Shown: positions 27,801-36,204, counted from the stretch's first letter. The stretch: 64,000 bases of DNA from Roseibium sp. MMSF_3544 (GCF_030732845.1 NZ_JASHKA010000001.1:124001-188000); one strand, 5' to 3'. The notes: generated by a model not told the origin, from the letters alone. Numbers and translations are program-made.

Positions 27801-28052
27801 ATGTCCAACAGTGACTGCCGTGCCCTGGACGGCAAGCGGTCAATGTTTACCGGTGTCGATCTGAACCGTGCCAATCTGTTCGCCGCGAACCTGCTGGAGG
27901 TTCAGTTCGATGCCTGTGAGGCACCGGCCGCCAGTTTCCGCTCAGCCAATCTTTATTCGGCGAACCTGTCGGGACTGACACTGCCTGCGGCAGACTTGAC
28001 CGGCGCGAACACTGGCCGAACCATCCTGGAGTTGCCGACCAATGCAGATTGA
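24873..28052 (+). CDS. DUF2169 domain plus C-terminal pentapeptide-repeat protein (T6SS accessory)
   Basis: This protein has 1059 residues. The first 330 or so match the DUF2169 family, which is found beside VgrG, PAAR and DUF3540 genes in type VI secretion loci. Residues 370-720 are an acidic, helix-prone Ala/Glu/Asp-rich linker. From about 735 to the end there are pentapeptide repeats, with many A(D/N)LSG and F-x-N-C-x-F units, forming a right-handed beta-helix. The next gene overlaps by 11 bp and is a second pentapeptide protein. DUF2169 proteins are thought to help load or adapt effectors. The exact role here is inferred from context, since no core T6SS gene is in view. Confidence 0.85.
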   Translation: MVKLIKPMKLSCIQNVQTINAEKYLVATLYFGVDLKQREALVSEDQYLSTSIARMPGGTVPDQGFPKGQAEVLVAGEAQAPEGKAAQSVEVSVSVGGFRKRALVFGNRFWTRQHSNDYTLTQAEPFERQLLEPARAFGGGTHATNKLGKGFQIDYVMQEFGYAALPNIEDPETLILHPGDAPEPVVFGPLDADHPLRKSCLGQVDGAWLHTTFPGPPPGFSFEYFNVASQDQRLATPLAGDEAIVIRGMDAETPELRSSLPGLVPRLFAVHDENAETLTEIPLKCDTLWVFGTDGLAGVYFRGLLKTSDEALATDAGLIAGLERLSDEPRSPAHYAEVFRLRTDPVDGPLHALNEQQLMPELSEAELQDIEARSNAYTEKVASKAERYLNASLEDMKAKSGLPEALHPTMNKPDVPRIPLPDPDDLLAGRVDMVASLKKTLQAMDGLRALEDKEGAAAEAFIEKSGLSLPKVPESALEEAVKSGDPQASDIFKSVVQDLIDPAHLAENAKKMAQEAPDNAVSTQDAVTDAVDDILKQLNIMPDVPDEEDLFQKARARALALPEADPFYKLKQQLEGLDASAFSIPDPQSLVPPDAKDAFSEVGTPESPIDSGYAQVAATAAELDADTKAALETVDAALADLLPGTAGKDVPPSQVIADELGRLASQNQETLDPPTLLKEAREAVSMTEDDFFADLDEDEREHLLGQDHERSKLPEAVYPLETYSDSVCKRLGDLVVERLAEGENFSRRDIAGADLSERDLASGLDLSGTLMEKACLIETNLSGANLTAAALTAARMERAWLDRADFSRANLSRCAASDARFLDCRFSERFWLEPTFKNAVFDGSEFTGQVISKGDFAGASLEGCSFENCVFLNCDFSGGKFDKSRLSNCTFIDCTAPDTSWFASGLKKVLFTDLKAPNSDWGNMTISNSNFAGKTDLSGAYLDRIDAHHVTFLGSTLSECLFLRSKMRECSFLNCDMSNSDCRALDGKRSMFTGVDLNRANLFAANLLEVQFDACEAPAASFRSANLYSANLSGLTLPAADLTGANTGRTILELPTNAD

Positions 28053-29100
28053 AGAGCTTCTCTTTCGGGTTGAAAACGGCCTCACCATTGAAGGACAGAA
28101 TTTCACCGGTCTCGATGCGACATCCCGCACGCTCGAGGAGGGAAAGTTCGTGAACTGCGTCTTTGACAACGCGGTATTCGACGACTGCCATTTCTCAGAG
28201 TGCACTTTCATCAAATGCGTCTTCAAAAATGCCTCGTTTGTCCGCTGCTCGTTCGACACCAGCGTTTTCATGCGGTGCACAGTGCCCCTGTGTGTCTTCA
28301 ACGATTGCAGCTTTCAATCGACCAGCTTCATGACGTCCGATCTCAAGCAGGCATCGTTCGAACGCTGTGACATGACCGGCTGCAACATGATCAACTCAAG
28401 CCTGGACAAGGTCAGTTTTGCCGAAAGCGGCATGGAGCGCTGCGCGCTTCTGGAAAACACCTTCGATGAAATCGGCCTTGCCGGCAGCGGCTGGTACCGT
28501 TCAACCTTCACGAAAGCGGACCTGAGAGCGTCCGATCTGACGGGCGTTGAGTTCGAGCAGGTGCTGTTTGCAAACAGCAACCTGTCGCACAAGGATCTTT
28601 CAGGCCGGAAATTCAAAAGCAACACTGTGTCAGACAGTGAGCTTGCCGGCGTTCGTTTTCAAGGTGCGGACATCGACCACAGCCTGTTTGTGAACTGCAA
28701 TCTGGAGACCGCTAATTTCGAAGGTGCCAATGCGCCATATTCCATGTTCGCGGGATCGAACATCACCGAAGCCCAGTTCACACAAGCCCGGCTGACCAAC
28801 GCGGTCTTTGCCAATGCGGTCGCCGCGAGGGCGTCCTTTGTCGATGCCGAGCTTCAGATGGGCGTGTTTGACAGCGCCGACTGCACAGAAGCCCGCTTCG
28901 ACCGGGCGAAGCTTCAATATGCCGACTTTACTCACGCAGATTGCCGGAGCGGCGGGTTCATGGAGGCCGGTTTCGACCTGACCCGGTTTCACGGAACCAA
29001 CACGGACGGCATCAACGAACATGGTGCGACCGGCAGCAAGGTGCCGACAGACCAGGACCGCCTGCTGGCGGAAGTTTACACGCCAGACAAGGTGCAATGA
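28042..29100 (+). CDS. Pentapeptide-repeat protein of the T6SS accessory island
   Basis: This 352-residue protein is almost entirely pentapeptide repeats, for example SFDTSVFMRCTVPLCVFND and ADLRASDLTGVEFEQVLFAN. It predicts a long quadrilateral beta-helix. Its start codon lies inside the end of the DUF2169 gene, so it is translationally coupled. It is followed after 69 bp by the DUF4150 gene. Together with the upstream fusion it may form a paired scaffold. No enzymatic motif is visible. Confidence 0.85.
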   Translation: MQIEELLFRVENGLTIEGQNFTGLDATSRTLEEGKFVNCVFDNAVFDDCHFSECTFIKCVFKNASFVRCSFDTSVFMRCTVPLCVFNDCSFQSTSFMTSDLKQASFERCDMTGCNMINSSLDKVSFAESGMERCALLENTFDEIGLAGSGWYRSTFTKADLRASDLTGVEFEQVLFANSNLSHKDLSGRKFKSNTVSDSELAGVRFQGADIDHSLFVNCNLETANFEGANAPYSMFAGSNITEAQFTQARLTNAVFANAVAARASFVDAELQMGVFDSADCTEARFDRAKLQYADFTHADCRSGGFMEAGFDLTRFHGTNTDGINEHGATGSKVPTDQDRLLAEVYTPDKVQ

Positions 29101-29169
29101 CGTCGCCAGTCCCTAACGGCGAGGCAAATCCCCTTGGACCTGGACATTTGAATTGAAAGGGAAGGACAC

Positions 29170-29571
29170 ATGGCAACTGTACTGAGCTCGGGCCCCATGC
29201 CGGCAATGGATGTTTCGCCGCTGGACGCCTATTTGCAGCCGACGCCGGCCGGACCGATCCCGGCAGTGATGCCGGCAACGGGCATGCGCGCTTCGGCCGT
29301 GCCAACCCAGATGTGTTTTCTCTACACCGGTTTTCCGGTGCACACCTCCATGACGATGATGCCGACCTGTGTTGCAGGCCCGGGACCTGGTGTCGTTTCC
29401 GGAATGCCGATGAGCGCGTGCCGGTCCGCGAAGGGGTCGACGAATGTGATCGTGATGGGGCAGCAATTGGCACGGGCGGGTCTGGACCCCTCCCAGGAAA
29501 ACGGCCTCACCGCAAACTCGATAGGTGTTTCCTCGCCGTCGCAGGCGACGCTGCTCAACCCGATGGGATGA
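29170..29571 (+). CDS. DUF4150 PAAR-like protein
   Basis: This 133-residue protein has the DUF4150/PAAR-like pattern: a Pro/Met-rich sequence with repeated CM-type metal-site segments (TQMCFLYTGFPVHTSMTMMPTCVAGPGPGVVSG and ACRSAKGSTNVIVMGQ). These proteins cap the VgrG spike of the type VI machine and carry effectors. Here it is encoded just before three related candidate cargo genes. A GAAAGGGAAGGACAC ribosome region precedes the ATG. Confidence 0.88.
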   Translation: MATVLSSGPMPAMDVSPLDAYLQPTPAGPIPAVMPATGMRASAVPTQMCFLYTGFPVHTSMTMMPTCVAGPGPGVVSGMPMSACRSAKGSTNVIVMGQQLARAGLDPSQENGLTANSIGVSSPSQATLLNPMG

Positions 29572-29614
29572 GCGTGGAAAGAGGGTCGCAACAGATCCAG
29601 TATTGGAGACCGGA

Positions 29615-30544
29615 ATGCCGGATGGATTAAGCGGGCTGCCGACGCCTGAAGAAGACGAACAGAAGAAGTGGCTCTACTTTGCCATACCCGGCAAAGGGTC
29701 GAAGGATCCCTATAGCGGCCAGTATCTCCGGCTCTACTCTGGCATTGGCCAGGCCGAGAAATCCCACATTCCGGAAGCGGCCTTTACCGCGGCCTCACCG
29801 CTTCTGACACCGGCAGCAGCGGGGGCGTCGGAGTTCAAGTCGGCGACCATGTCGGCCAAAGGCGTCTATATCCTGACGGCCGACCAGAGGCTCAAGGAGA
29901 CCTTCGGTCACGCCTTGACGGAGGTGGTCCGGCAAGGTGATCACCACAAGCAGGTTGAGGAAGGCAGCTGGAAGCTCGTCTCCGAACAAGGTGAAATGAA
30001 AATCAAGGCGTCCGCCACGGAAGCCAACGGCAAAGTCACGCTGACGTCCTCGGGTTCGGATATCGTCGTGACAGCCGAAAACGGCACAACAACGATCACG
30101 CAAAAAGAAAGAGTGAACGAGCAGGAAGGCGACTTTTTCGAAACCGTTTGGGTCGCGAACCTGTCATGGACCAAAGGCAGGAGCACGAGCAAGTGTTTAG
30201 GGTTGGGTTTTAGGCTCAATATTATGTTTGAGATATCAACCTACGTTTCGGCAGCGATATCTGGCACCGTCATTGACGCAAATATTCATGGTTTTGCCAA
30301 AATATTCAGTATTTGGTCTGTTCGTTTCTATGGATTCAATCGAAATGCGTATCTGATTAACTCCAAGAGAGCGCTTGTTTACAATGAATTTACTGTGTCA
30401 AAGGTCTCTCAGATTGTCAGCGAAGCTTTCAACGCCCAGCTAAGTTACACGGGCGGAACAGTCGAATTGAAACAACGTATCGCGGAAGCTCGCTCTGTAG
30501 CGCTCTCTCAGGGGTGGTCGGGCATGAAGGTATACAACTCTTGA
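29615..30544 (+). CDS. Island-specific candidate T6SS cargo protein A
   Basis: This 309-residue protein starts MPDGLSGLPTPEEDEQKKWL. It shares a layout with the next two genes: an N-terminal YLRLYSG segment, a central beta-rich repeat-like region (KITASATEANG-type alternation, SSGSDIVVTAENGTTTITQK), then a more divergent C-terminal half. The C-terminal DNA (about 30180-30540) is clearly richer in A+T than the N-terminal DNA. The central region resembles beta-solenoid segments of VgrG tails. The frame is open 30 codons upstream inside the DUF4150 gene, but this ATG has GGAG at a good distance. I do not recognise the family. Confidence 0.75.
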   Translation: MPDGLSGLPTPEEDEQKKWLYFAIPGKGSKDPYSGQYLRLYSGIGQAEKSHIPEAAFTAASPLLTPAAAGASEFKSATMSAKGVYILTADQRLKETFGHALTEVVRQGDHHKQVEEGSWKLVSEQGEMKIKASATEANGKVTLTSSGSDIVVTAENGTTTITQKERVNEQEGDFFETVWVANLSWTKGRSTSKCLGLGFRLNIMFEISTYVSAAISGTVIDANIHGFAKIFSIWSVRFYGFNRNAYLINSKRALVYNEFTVSKVSQIVSEAFNAQLSYTGGTVELKQRIAEARSVALSQGWSGMKVYNS

Positions 30545-30554
30545 GGAGGCCCTA

Positions 30555-31448
30555 ATGGCAAATGTACTTTGGGGAATTCCACCCGACAACGACACCGCGT
30601 TCGACATGTCCAAAGGCACATATCTACGCATGGGTACCTACTCGGACGATCCGGACATCAACGTCGACGAGCGCCTCGTGCTGCCCTTCGAGTACCTTCA
30701 GGATCAAAAGACGGAAGACAAGGAACAAGCACTTCAGGCCAGCGAAGGTATCCTGTTTTCCACGCGCGGCAGCTATGTGGTCGAAACCGAGAAACAGGGC
30801 GTGATCGATATAGGCGCGGGTATCAGTGAACACGTGACCGGGGCCGGGAACGATCTGGAAGAAAAAACCAACGAAGGCAACATCTACGCGACGATTGAAA
30901 AGGGGAACCTTTCAATCAACGGAACCTCAAGTTTCGACATTGAATCAACGTCGAGCGATGTCACTTTTAACGCAGCCAACGGAGTCCTCAAGACCAAGGC
31001 GAACAAGCTGAGAAAGTTCACGAAGGGCAGCCATATCGAGCGTGTGCTGGCAGATTCGGTGACTGACGTCAGAGGCACCAACACCTGCATTACGTCGGGC
31101 CCAAATGTCAATTTGCTGATCGCAGGATCGGCATCCTTCAATATTTCCGCCGTCGAAGTCTATCCAGTGCTTGTGGTTGACATCTCGCTTGCGCCAATCA
31201 CCGTCGGGCTTGTGAACTTGAGCAGGAGACGCCTGAGCGAGACTTATCTTACAGTGGACACCCAGTATTCGGTTTTTCTTGTCAACAGTAGCGCTGTTCA
31301 GCTCTCAAACGAATTTTGTCACAATGATCTGAATGGCGTTGGCATCTTTAGATGGCCCTTCGGGCTAAAGGAATTTCAATTCGAATTGCTATATGGGAAT
31401 CTCAAATCGTATTCAGGATTATTTACAGCTGTAGCGGTGGGAAAGTGA
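30555..31448 (+). CDS. Island-specific candidate T6SS cargo protein B
   Basis: This 297-residue protein starts MANVLWGIPPDNDTAFDMSK and contains YLRMGTYSDDPDINVDERLV, comparable with YLRLYSG in the preceding and YLRLGAY in the following gene. The middle is beta-rich (GNIYATIEKGNLSINGTSSF) and the C-terminal part is hydrophobic with A+T-rich codons. GAGGAGG precedes the ATG and the gap from protein A is 10 bp. Its stop overlaps the next start (TGATG). It is likely co-expressed and may be secreted with the DUF4150 tip. Function is unknown. Confidence 0.75.
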   Translation: MANVLWGIPPDNDTAFDMSKGTYLRMGTYSDDPDINVDERLVLPFEYLQDQKTEDKEQALQASEGILFSTRGSYVVETEKQGVIDIGAGISEHVTGAGNDLEEKTNEGNIYATIEKGNLSINGTSSFDIESTSSDVTFNAANGVLKTKANKLRKFTKGSHIERVLADSVTDVRGTNTCITSGPNVNLLIAGSASFNISAVEVYPVLVVDISLAPITVGLVNLSRRRLSETYLTVDTQYSVFLVNSSAVQLSNEFCHNDLNGVGIFRWPFGLKEFQFELLYGNLKSYSGLFTAVAVGK

Positions 31449-32311
31449 TGACTATGAGCTTGAGTAACACAGCTGCGCCAAGTGTCGAATACTTTCTTCC
31501 GAAGGATAAAAACGATCCTAACTTCAGGAACAACGTGTTTTATTTGAGGTTGGGTGCATATGATGCGTCGCACGAGCCGGAAAGTTCGGCATCCGATGCT
31601 CCAACGGGTCTTTATTGCTACAGCCCGGATCACTACACGCTCAAGGCGACCGGAAAGCTTTATGAAACGGTTGCGGGGCCGGCACAGGTCATCGTCGAGG
31701 AGGGGGATTACGTTTATACGAATACAGACGGTGATCTCACTATCGACGTCGGCCAAGGCGTGTTGCTCAAAGCCGAGGAGACGGTGGAGATCATCGCCGA
31801 TGGACCTTCGGCGGACGGTAAAGAAACGTTTCTGATAGATGCGGGCGACAAAAACAATATTCGTTTCAGTCAGAAAGGATACGATGACACGGTCAGGTCG
31901 TATAGCAAATCCATCACCAAGGGAAACAAGTTCAAATACATCTATAAGGCGTCTCTTACTGGGCACCTTGGGATAAGCCATAACCTCAACTACAGTTTTG
32001 ACGTCAAGATCAGCACGTTCAGTTTCAGCACCAAGCTCAGTGCGGCTGTTGACGGCAAGTCATTTGCATTTACGCTTGGCCACAGTGCGTTCACTGTGAT
32101 TACCGGACGACAACTCTCAGTTTATATTGCGGCTTACGAGCGAACATTTCTTGAGGAAGAATTTCTGGTTGGAAAAAATAGTTCAGCCAAAACAAGTTAC
32201 GAGGAAATTGCTGATAGAGCTGCGTTTGTGAACTATATGTGTGGTCATTGTGAGATCAATATTGAGTCTGCGGCAGTAGATGTCGAAAGTCACTCACTTG
32301 CTTCCATTTAA
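31448..32311 (+). CDS. Island-specific candidate T6SS cargo protein C
   Basis: This 287-residue protein starts MTMSLSNTAAPSVEYFLPKD at an ATG overlapping the previous stop; a second Met two codons later is also possible. It has the shared YLRLGAYDASHEPE segment, then a clear beta-solenoid-like stretch (GDYVYTNTDGDLTIDVGQGV, LLKAEETVEI). A divergent A+T-rich C-terminal half follows, rich in aromatic and Ser residues. No catalytic motif is recognised. The three paralogues in a row are the most unusual element of the island. Confidence 0.75.
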   Translation: MTMSLSNTAAPSVEYFLPKDKNDPNFRNNVFYLRLGAYDASHEPESSASDAPTGLYCYSPDHYTLKATGKLYETVAGPAQVIVEEGDYVYTNTDGDLTIDVGQGVLLKAEETVEIIADGPSADGKETFLIDAGDKNNIRFSQKGYDDTVRSYSKSITKGNKFKYIYKASLTGHLGISHNLNYSFDVKISTFSFSTKLSAAVDGKSFAFTLGHSAFTVITGRQLSVYIAAYERTFLEEEFLVGKNSSAKTSYEEIADRAAFVNYMCGHCEINIESAAVDVESHSLASI

Positions 32312-32360
32312 AGACTATTTGGAAATTGAACAAACACCGAGAAAGTAGCGAGTAAAGTAA

Positions 32361-32966
32361 ATGAGCGAGCTCGATCTCAAAGAGAAGCCGGTAGATAGCC
32401 TTTCAGTCTCAAACGGGTTTCCAACCGGCAGTATGCTTGTCGAGCAGATAGACGGGCAGGACATTCTCATGCGGCGCGAAGACGGATCGTTGCAAAGAAG
32501 TGTCAGGGCTTTCAGCTGCCTTGCTCAACCGGAACCCGGTGACACCGTTCTGACGGCGGAAAACGGCGGCAAGACCTATGTACTCGCGATCCTTGAGCGC
32601 CCTTCGTCGGAGGAGCAGGTTCCCTTGTCGCTCACGAGCGAGACTGCCATTCGCGTGAAGGCCCCCAGGTTTTCCTTCGAAACGCCGGTTTTTGAAGTGG
32701 CGGCGGGTGCGATCTCCCTGGTGGCCGGTCTTTTCAATTCTCTCTTCAAGGAAAGCAACCGGATCGCAGGCACGGACCGCAGTTCTTCTGCGTCCGCGAC
32801 GCAGACGACAGGTAGCAGGCTGACCGTGGTGCATCAGTCAGATGTGCAGAAGGCTGCGGAACTCAGCCAGACCATCGATGGCGGCATGGTCATTCAATCC
32901 AAAACCGCGATCTTGAACACGCAATCCGACCTGCGTCTCAATGGTGAGCGCGTCAATGTCGGCTAA
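32361..32966 (+). CDS. DUF3540 T6SS-associated protein
   Basis: This 201-residue protein has the DUF3540 layout. The N-terminal DGQDILMRREDGSLQRSVRAFSCLAQPEPGDTVL is an OB-like beta domain, and the C-terminal half is helical (VHQSDVQKAAELSQTIDGGM). DUF3540 is repeatedly encoded with DUF2169, DUF4150 and pentapeptide proteins in T6SS loci; its mechanism is not known to me. This supports the identity of the island. Confidence 0.82.
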   Translation: MSELDLKEKPVDSLSVSNGFPTGSMLVEQIDGQDILMRREDGSLQRSVRAFSCLAQPEPGDTVLTAENGGKTYVLAILERPSSEEQVPLSLTSETAIRVKAPRFSFETPVFEVAAGAISLVAGLFNSLFKESNRIAGTDRSSSASATQTTGSRLTVVHQSDVQKAAELSQTIDGGMVIQSKTAILNTQSDLRLNGERVNVG

Positions 32967-33012
32967 GAGACTGTCCCGCCCAACGATCGGCTAATCAGCA
33001 GAGGTTCGAAAC

Positions 33013-34869
33013 ATGGCAAACGTCACGGAATTGGCGGGAGCTGCGCGCAAGCACCTGGAAAACGGCGACATCGACGATGCGCTTGAGCTCAGCCGGCAGG
33101 CGCTGGAGCGCGCTCCGCGCTCGCCGAAAGCCCTCAAGGCCTATGCCGGTTGCATGATCGCAACCGGAGATCTGGAAGCTGCTGCTTCCTGCCTGGCGCA
33201 GGTTCTCAAGATCAAGCCCGAAGATGCTGAGGCCGCGCACGATCTTGCGATTACCAAGCAAATGGTTGGGGACCCGGAAGCTGCCGAACTGCATTTGCAA
33301 CGCGCCGTCGATCTGGAGCCGGAGAACGCGCTCTTTCATGATGCCTTGGGTGTGCATTATGCAAGCAGCGGCAATATGCAACGTGCGCTGGAGCTCGCCC
33401 TGAAAGCGCACGAACTCGATCCCGAAGACACGCGCATTCAACAAAATCTGGCAAGCCTGATGATGCAGGTCGGGGCGCCTTTTGATGCGCTGAATTATCT
33501 CTCCAACGTGCTCGAGAAAAAGCCCGACAACGCGGCGGCAAGGTCCATGCTTGCCAGCGTCTATCATGAGCTGAGCGATCACGAAGCCGGGTTCGAACAT
33601 GCCAAGAATGCCTACCTAGCAAATCCGCGCGACCCGGTTGTGCTATCTGCATATGCGCAAAGCCTGTGTCATGTCGGCCGAGCGGAGGAGGCCGGCGAAG
33701 CCGCCGACAAAGCGCTCAAGCTTGCACCGGACTTGCTGCCTGCAGCAGAGGCGCGCGCGATCGCCAGCATTCAGTCCGGGGCGCCGCATGAGGGCGTCAC
33801 GCTGCTGTCGGACCTTTTGAAGAAAAATGCCTCCAATCCGCACCTGTGCCTGGCACTGGCGAGAGCAATGCTGAGGTCCGGCAAGACCGACGAAGCGATC
33901 AGGCTCGCCGAATTGGCGGAAAAGGAACCGGCCAGCGCCGGAGAGGCAAGGGCTCTGCTCGGGCACTGCCATGCTCTCAAGGGCGACTTCGCAAAAATGT
34001 CGGACGCCAGGAAAAACCAGGGCGGGGAAGGATCGGAAGGTTCCGCGGACGACAAGGCCCTGCCGAATGCCGTTGTCATCCCCTTCGAGACCAAACCTGT
34101 CGAAGCGATCTTGCTGTCCAGGTTTTTGACGCAGGCTTACGGCGGATCCGACGCTTCAACGCATGCACCGCCCAAAATCTACGCTGCTCCGCCACTTGTT
34201 CCATTTCTGGAGCGCCTGGTCGTCAAGGCAGATATCAATCCGCTTGAAGAAGACAGCATTGGCAAGGCCGTTGCCAAGCAAGATGCGGCTTTGCTGACGG
34301 ATTACGCCCTCGATGCGGGGCTGAGAGAATACAGTCCCGGTTTGTTCAAGCCCTACATTTCAAGTGATGACAGAGCAGACGATTTCTGGGCCGAAACGCT
34401 GAAGCCTTTCAAGCGTCCCTTCGTGGGCATTTCCTGGTCGAAGACCCGGCCGGGTGCCTTGCTGGAAGACGTCGCGGCCGGCCTGAAAGACTGGCCGGGT
34501 ACAGTCTTCAGCCTGATCTGGGACGATCAACGCCACGAACTTGAAGGCAACAACGATATTGTCGATGCCGGACGCCATCTGGCGTCGCTGGAGGCGTTGA
34601 TCGACATGATCCACAAGATGGACCTGATTGTTGCCCCGGATGACCTGATCCTTCATCTGGCAGGTGCTCAAAATGTGCGAAGCCTCGGGCTCGTTACTCC
34701 GGATCTGGACTGGTACATGCACGAGCAAAATGGCCGCTCCTACTGGTATCCGTCCGTTGAGCTGGTCAAGCGCGATTGGACGCAGTCACACCCGGACTAT
34801 CAGCAGGACATCGCCTCCGCTGCCGCGGCTGCCGCCTCGACCGGGTCCAAAGATGAGGCGGAAAGCTAA
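33013..34869 (+). CDS. TPR-repeat protein with glycosyltransferase-like C-terminal domain
   Basis: This 618-residue protein has about nine TPR units in residues 1-320 (for example SPKALKAYAGCMIATGDLEAAASCLAQVLKIKPEDAEAAHDLAI). A C-terminal region from about 355 onward resembles the heptosyltransferase/OGT-like family seen after TPRs: FVGISWSKTRPGALLEDVAAGLKDWPGTVFSLIW, then LIVAPDDLILHLAGAQNVRSLGLVTPDLDWYM. It could glycosylate or simply bind a partner. It is the last gene of the T6SS accessory run, 46 bp after DUF3540. The TPR assignment is firm and the transferase activity is inferred. Confidence 0.8.
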   Translation: MANVTELAGAARKHLENGDIDDALELSRQALERAPRSPKALKAYAGCMIATGDLEAAASCLAQVLKIKPEDAEAAHDLAITKQMVGDPEAAELHLQRAVDLEPENALFHDALGVHYASSGNMQRALELALKAHELDPEDTRIQQNLASLMMQVGAPFDALNYLSNVLEKKPDNAAARSMLASVYHELSDHEAGFEHAKNAYLANPRDPVVLSAYAQSLCHVGRAEEAGEAADKALKLAPDLLPAAEARAIASIQSGAPHEGVTLLSDLLKKNASNPHLCLALARAMLRSGKTDEAIRLAELAEKEPASAGEARALLGHCHALKGDFAKMSDARKNQGGEGSEGSADDKALPNAVVIPFETKPVEAILLSRFLTQAYGGSDASTHAPPKIYAAPPLVPFLERLVVKADINPLEEDSIGKAVAKQDAALLTDYALDAGLREYSPGLFKPYISSDDRADDFWAETLKPFKRPFVGISWSKTRPGALLEDVAAGLKDWPGTVFSLIWDDQRHELEGNNDIVDAGRHLASLEALIDMIHKMDLIVAPDDLILHLAGAQNVRSLGLVTPDLDWYMHEQNGRSYWYPSVELVKRDWTQSHPDYQQDIASAAAAAASTGSKDEAES

Positions 34870-35089
34870 AGCGCAGCACCGACGCATATCCTTCCGCGAC
34901 CTTAACTGCCGGCCAAGCAGTCCGGCATCAGGTTTCCCTTTTGTTTGCATCAACACGGACAGCACCGCGAACTGCGGCCTTGCCTGCAAGCTGCGGACAG
35001 GCCACCTTGATCGCTCTTGTGTTTGATGGCTCATTTGCGGAAACAGCAAGACACTAAGCGCAGTCGTCGCGCGAAATAGGAGAGGGGCA

Positions 35090-35725
35090 TTGCCCAAAAG
35101 AGATCCGAGCCTGACCCAGGATCCTCACGCGCTCAAAGAGGGGCGCGAGAAAAATCTGGAACTGGCGCTTGGCCGGCAGGTACGAGCCTTGCGAACAGAG
35201 CGCCGTATGACGGGAGCTGATCTCGCCGCGCAAACCGGTCTTTCCGTTGGCATGCTGTCGAAAATCGAAAATGGGGTTATCTCTCCGTCGCTTTCCACGA
35301 TCCAGCTCCTTGCCAACGCCCTGCAAGTTCCCTTTGTGAGGCTCTTCTCAGGCTATGAGGAAGAGCGCGGCTGCATGCATGTAAAGGCCGGAAACGGCGT
35401 TGAGATCGAAAGGGCCGGAACACGGGCAGGGCACCAGTACAGCCTGCTTGGTCATATTGGTGCCAACGCAACGGGCGTTGTCACCGAACCTTATCTGATC
35501 ACGCTGAACGACAAGAGCGACAGGTTTCCGACCTTCCAGCACGAGGGAATGGAATTTCTCTACATGCTGGAGGGCCGTGTCGAATACCGCCACGGCGATC
35601 AGCTCTATCTGCTGGAACCGGGCGACTCCCTGTTATTCGACGCAGATGCCCCGCACGGCCCGGAGGTTCTTCTGGAACTGCCGGCCAAATACCTCTCGAT
35701 CATCACCTATCCTCAAAACCGGTAG
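35090..35725 (+). CDS. XRE-cupin transcriptional regulator
   Basis: This 211-residue protein has an N-terminal Cro/C1-type HTH (LGRQVRALRTERRMTGADLAAQTGLSVGMLSKIENGVISPSLSTIQLLANAL, residues 28-79). A C-terminal cupin (HEGMEFLYMLEGRVEYRHGD, LEPGDSLLFDADAPHGPEVL) carries candidate metal-binding His and Glu. The start is TTG (35090-35092) after AGGAGAGGGG. Regulators of this type often sit beside polyamine, methylamine or amino-acid genes and sense a small ligand in the cupin. Location suggests control of the downstream mgs/gmaS genes, though 480 bp separate them. Confidence 0.9.
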   Translation: MPKRDPSLTQDPHALKEGREKNLELALGRQVRALRTERRMTGADLAAQTGLSVGMLSKIENGVISPSLSTIQLLANALQVPFVRLFSGYEEERGCMHVKAGNGVEIERAGTRAGHQYSLLGHIGANATGVVTEPYLITLNDKSDRFPTFQHEGMEFLYMLEGRVEYRHGDQLYLLEPGDSLLFDADAPHGPEVLLELPAKYLSIITYPQNR

Positions 35726-36204
35726 ATTTTTGCGCAGAACGGCTGCCCGGTTCAGAAAGCTCGATTGAATGTGTCTCCTTGAGGCAACGAGACAATACCG
35801 GTTTTTTCCAAGCCTTGACACGGAGCAGCTTCTCGGGCTTGTCGTCCCGGTTTGCCGCGCTAGCGGGAAGACCGGGACCTAGTACTCCGTGTGGCCAGTG
35901 ACTGAAATAGATGGTGAGACTTGAGTTTACTGGATTCCGGCCTTGCGCTTCGCTCGAGCCGGAATGACAAATCTCCGGTTTGCAGATCGCCCAAATGACC
36001 CGATTCCCATTCGACCGGACAACAACAGCCGCAGAAGCGCCGGCTAGTCCAACCAGATCGCCGGCCGCTCATTTACGACGGGAATTCCGGACCTGAAAAG
36101 GTGGGCGAAAATGCTCCGTGTTTGTGCAAACTTGTTTCTTGAAAAGAAGAAAAATTTCTGCATGATAAAAATACGATAAACCAGTTTCTTGCCCGGAGAC
36201 CGTT
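35726..36204 (+). other. Intergenic region with a terminator-like hairpin and two dispersed palindromes
   Basis: There is no gene in this 479-bp stretch. It holds TGTCTC/GAGACA (35772-35777 and 35789-35794) followed by a T-run, probably the terminator of the XRE gene. Two other inverted repeats follow: GTCCCGGT/ACCGGGAC (35844-35851 and 35871-35878) and ATTCCGGC/GCCGGAAT (35934-35941 and 35958-35965). Both look like dispersed intergenic palindromes of alphaproteobacteria. The final 100 bp are A+T-rich and likely hold the promoter of the next operon. Confidence 0.55.
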
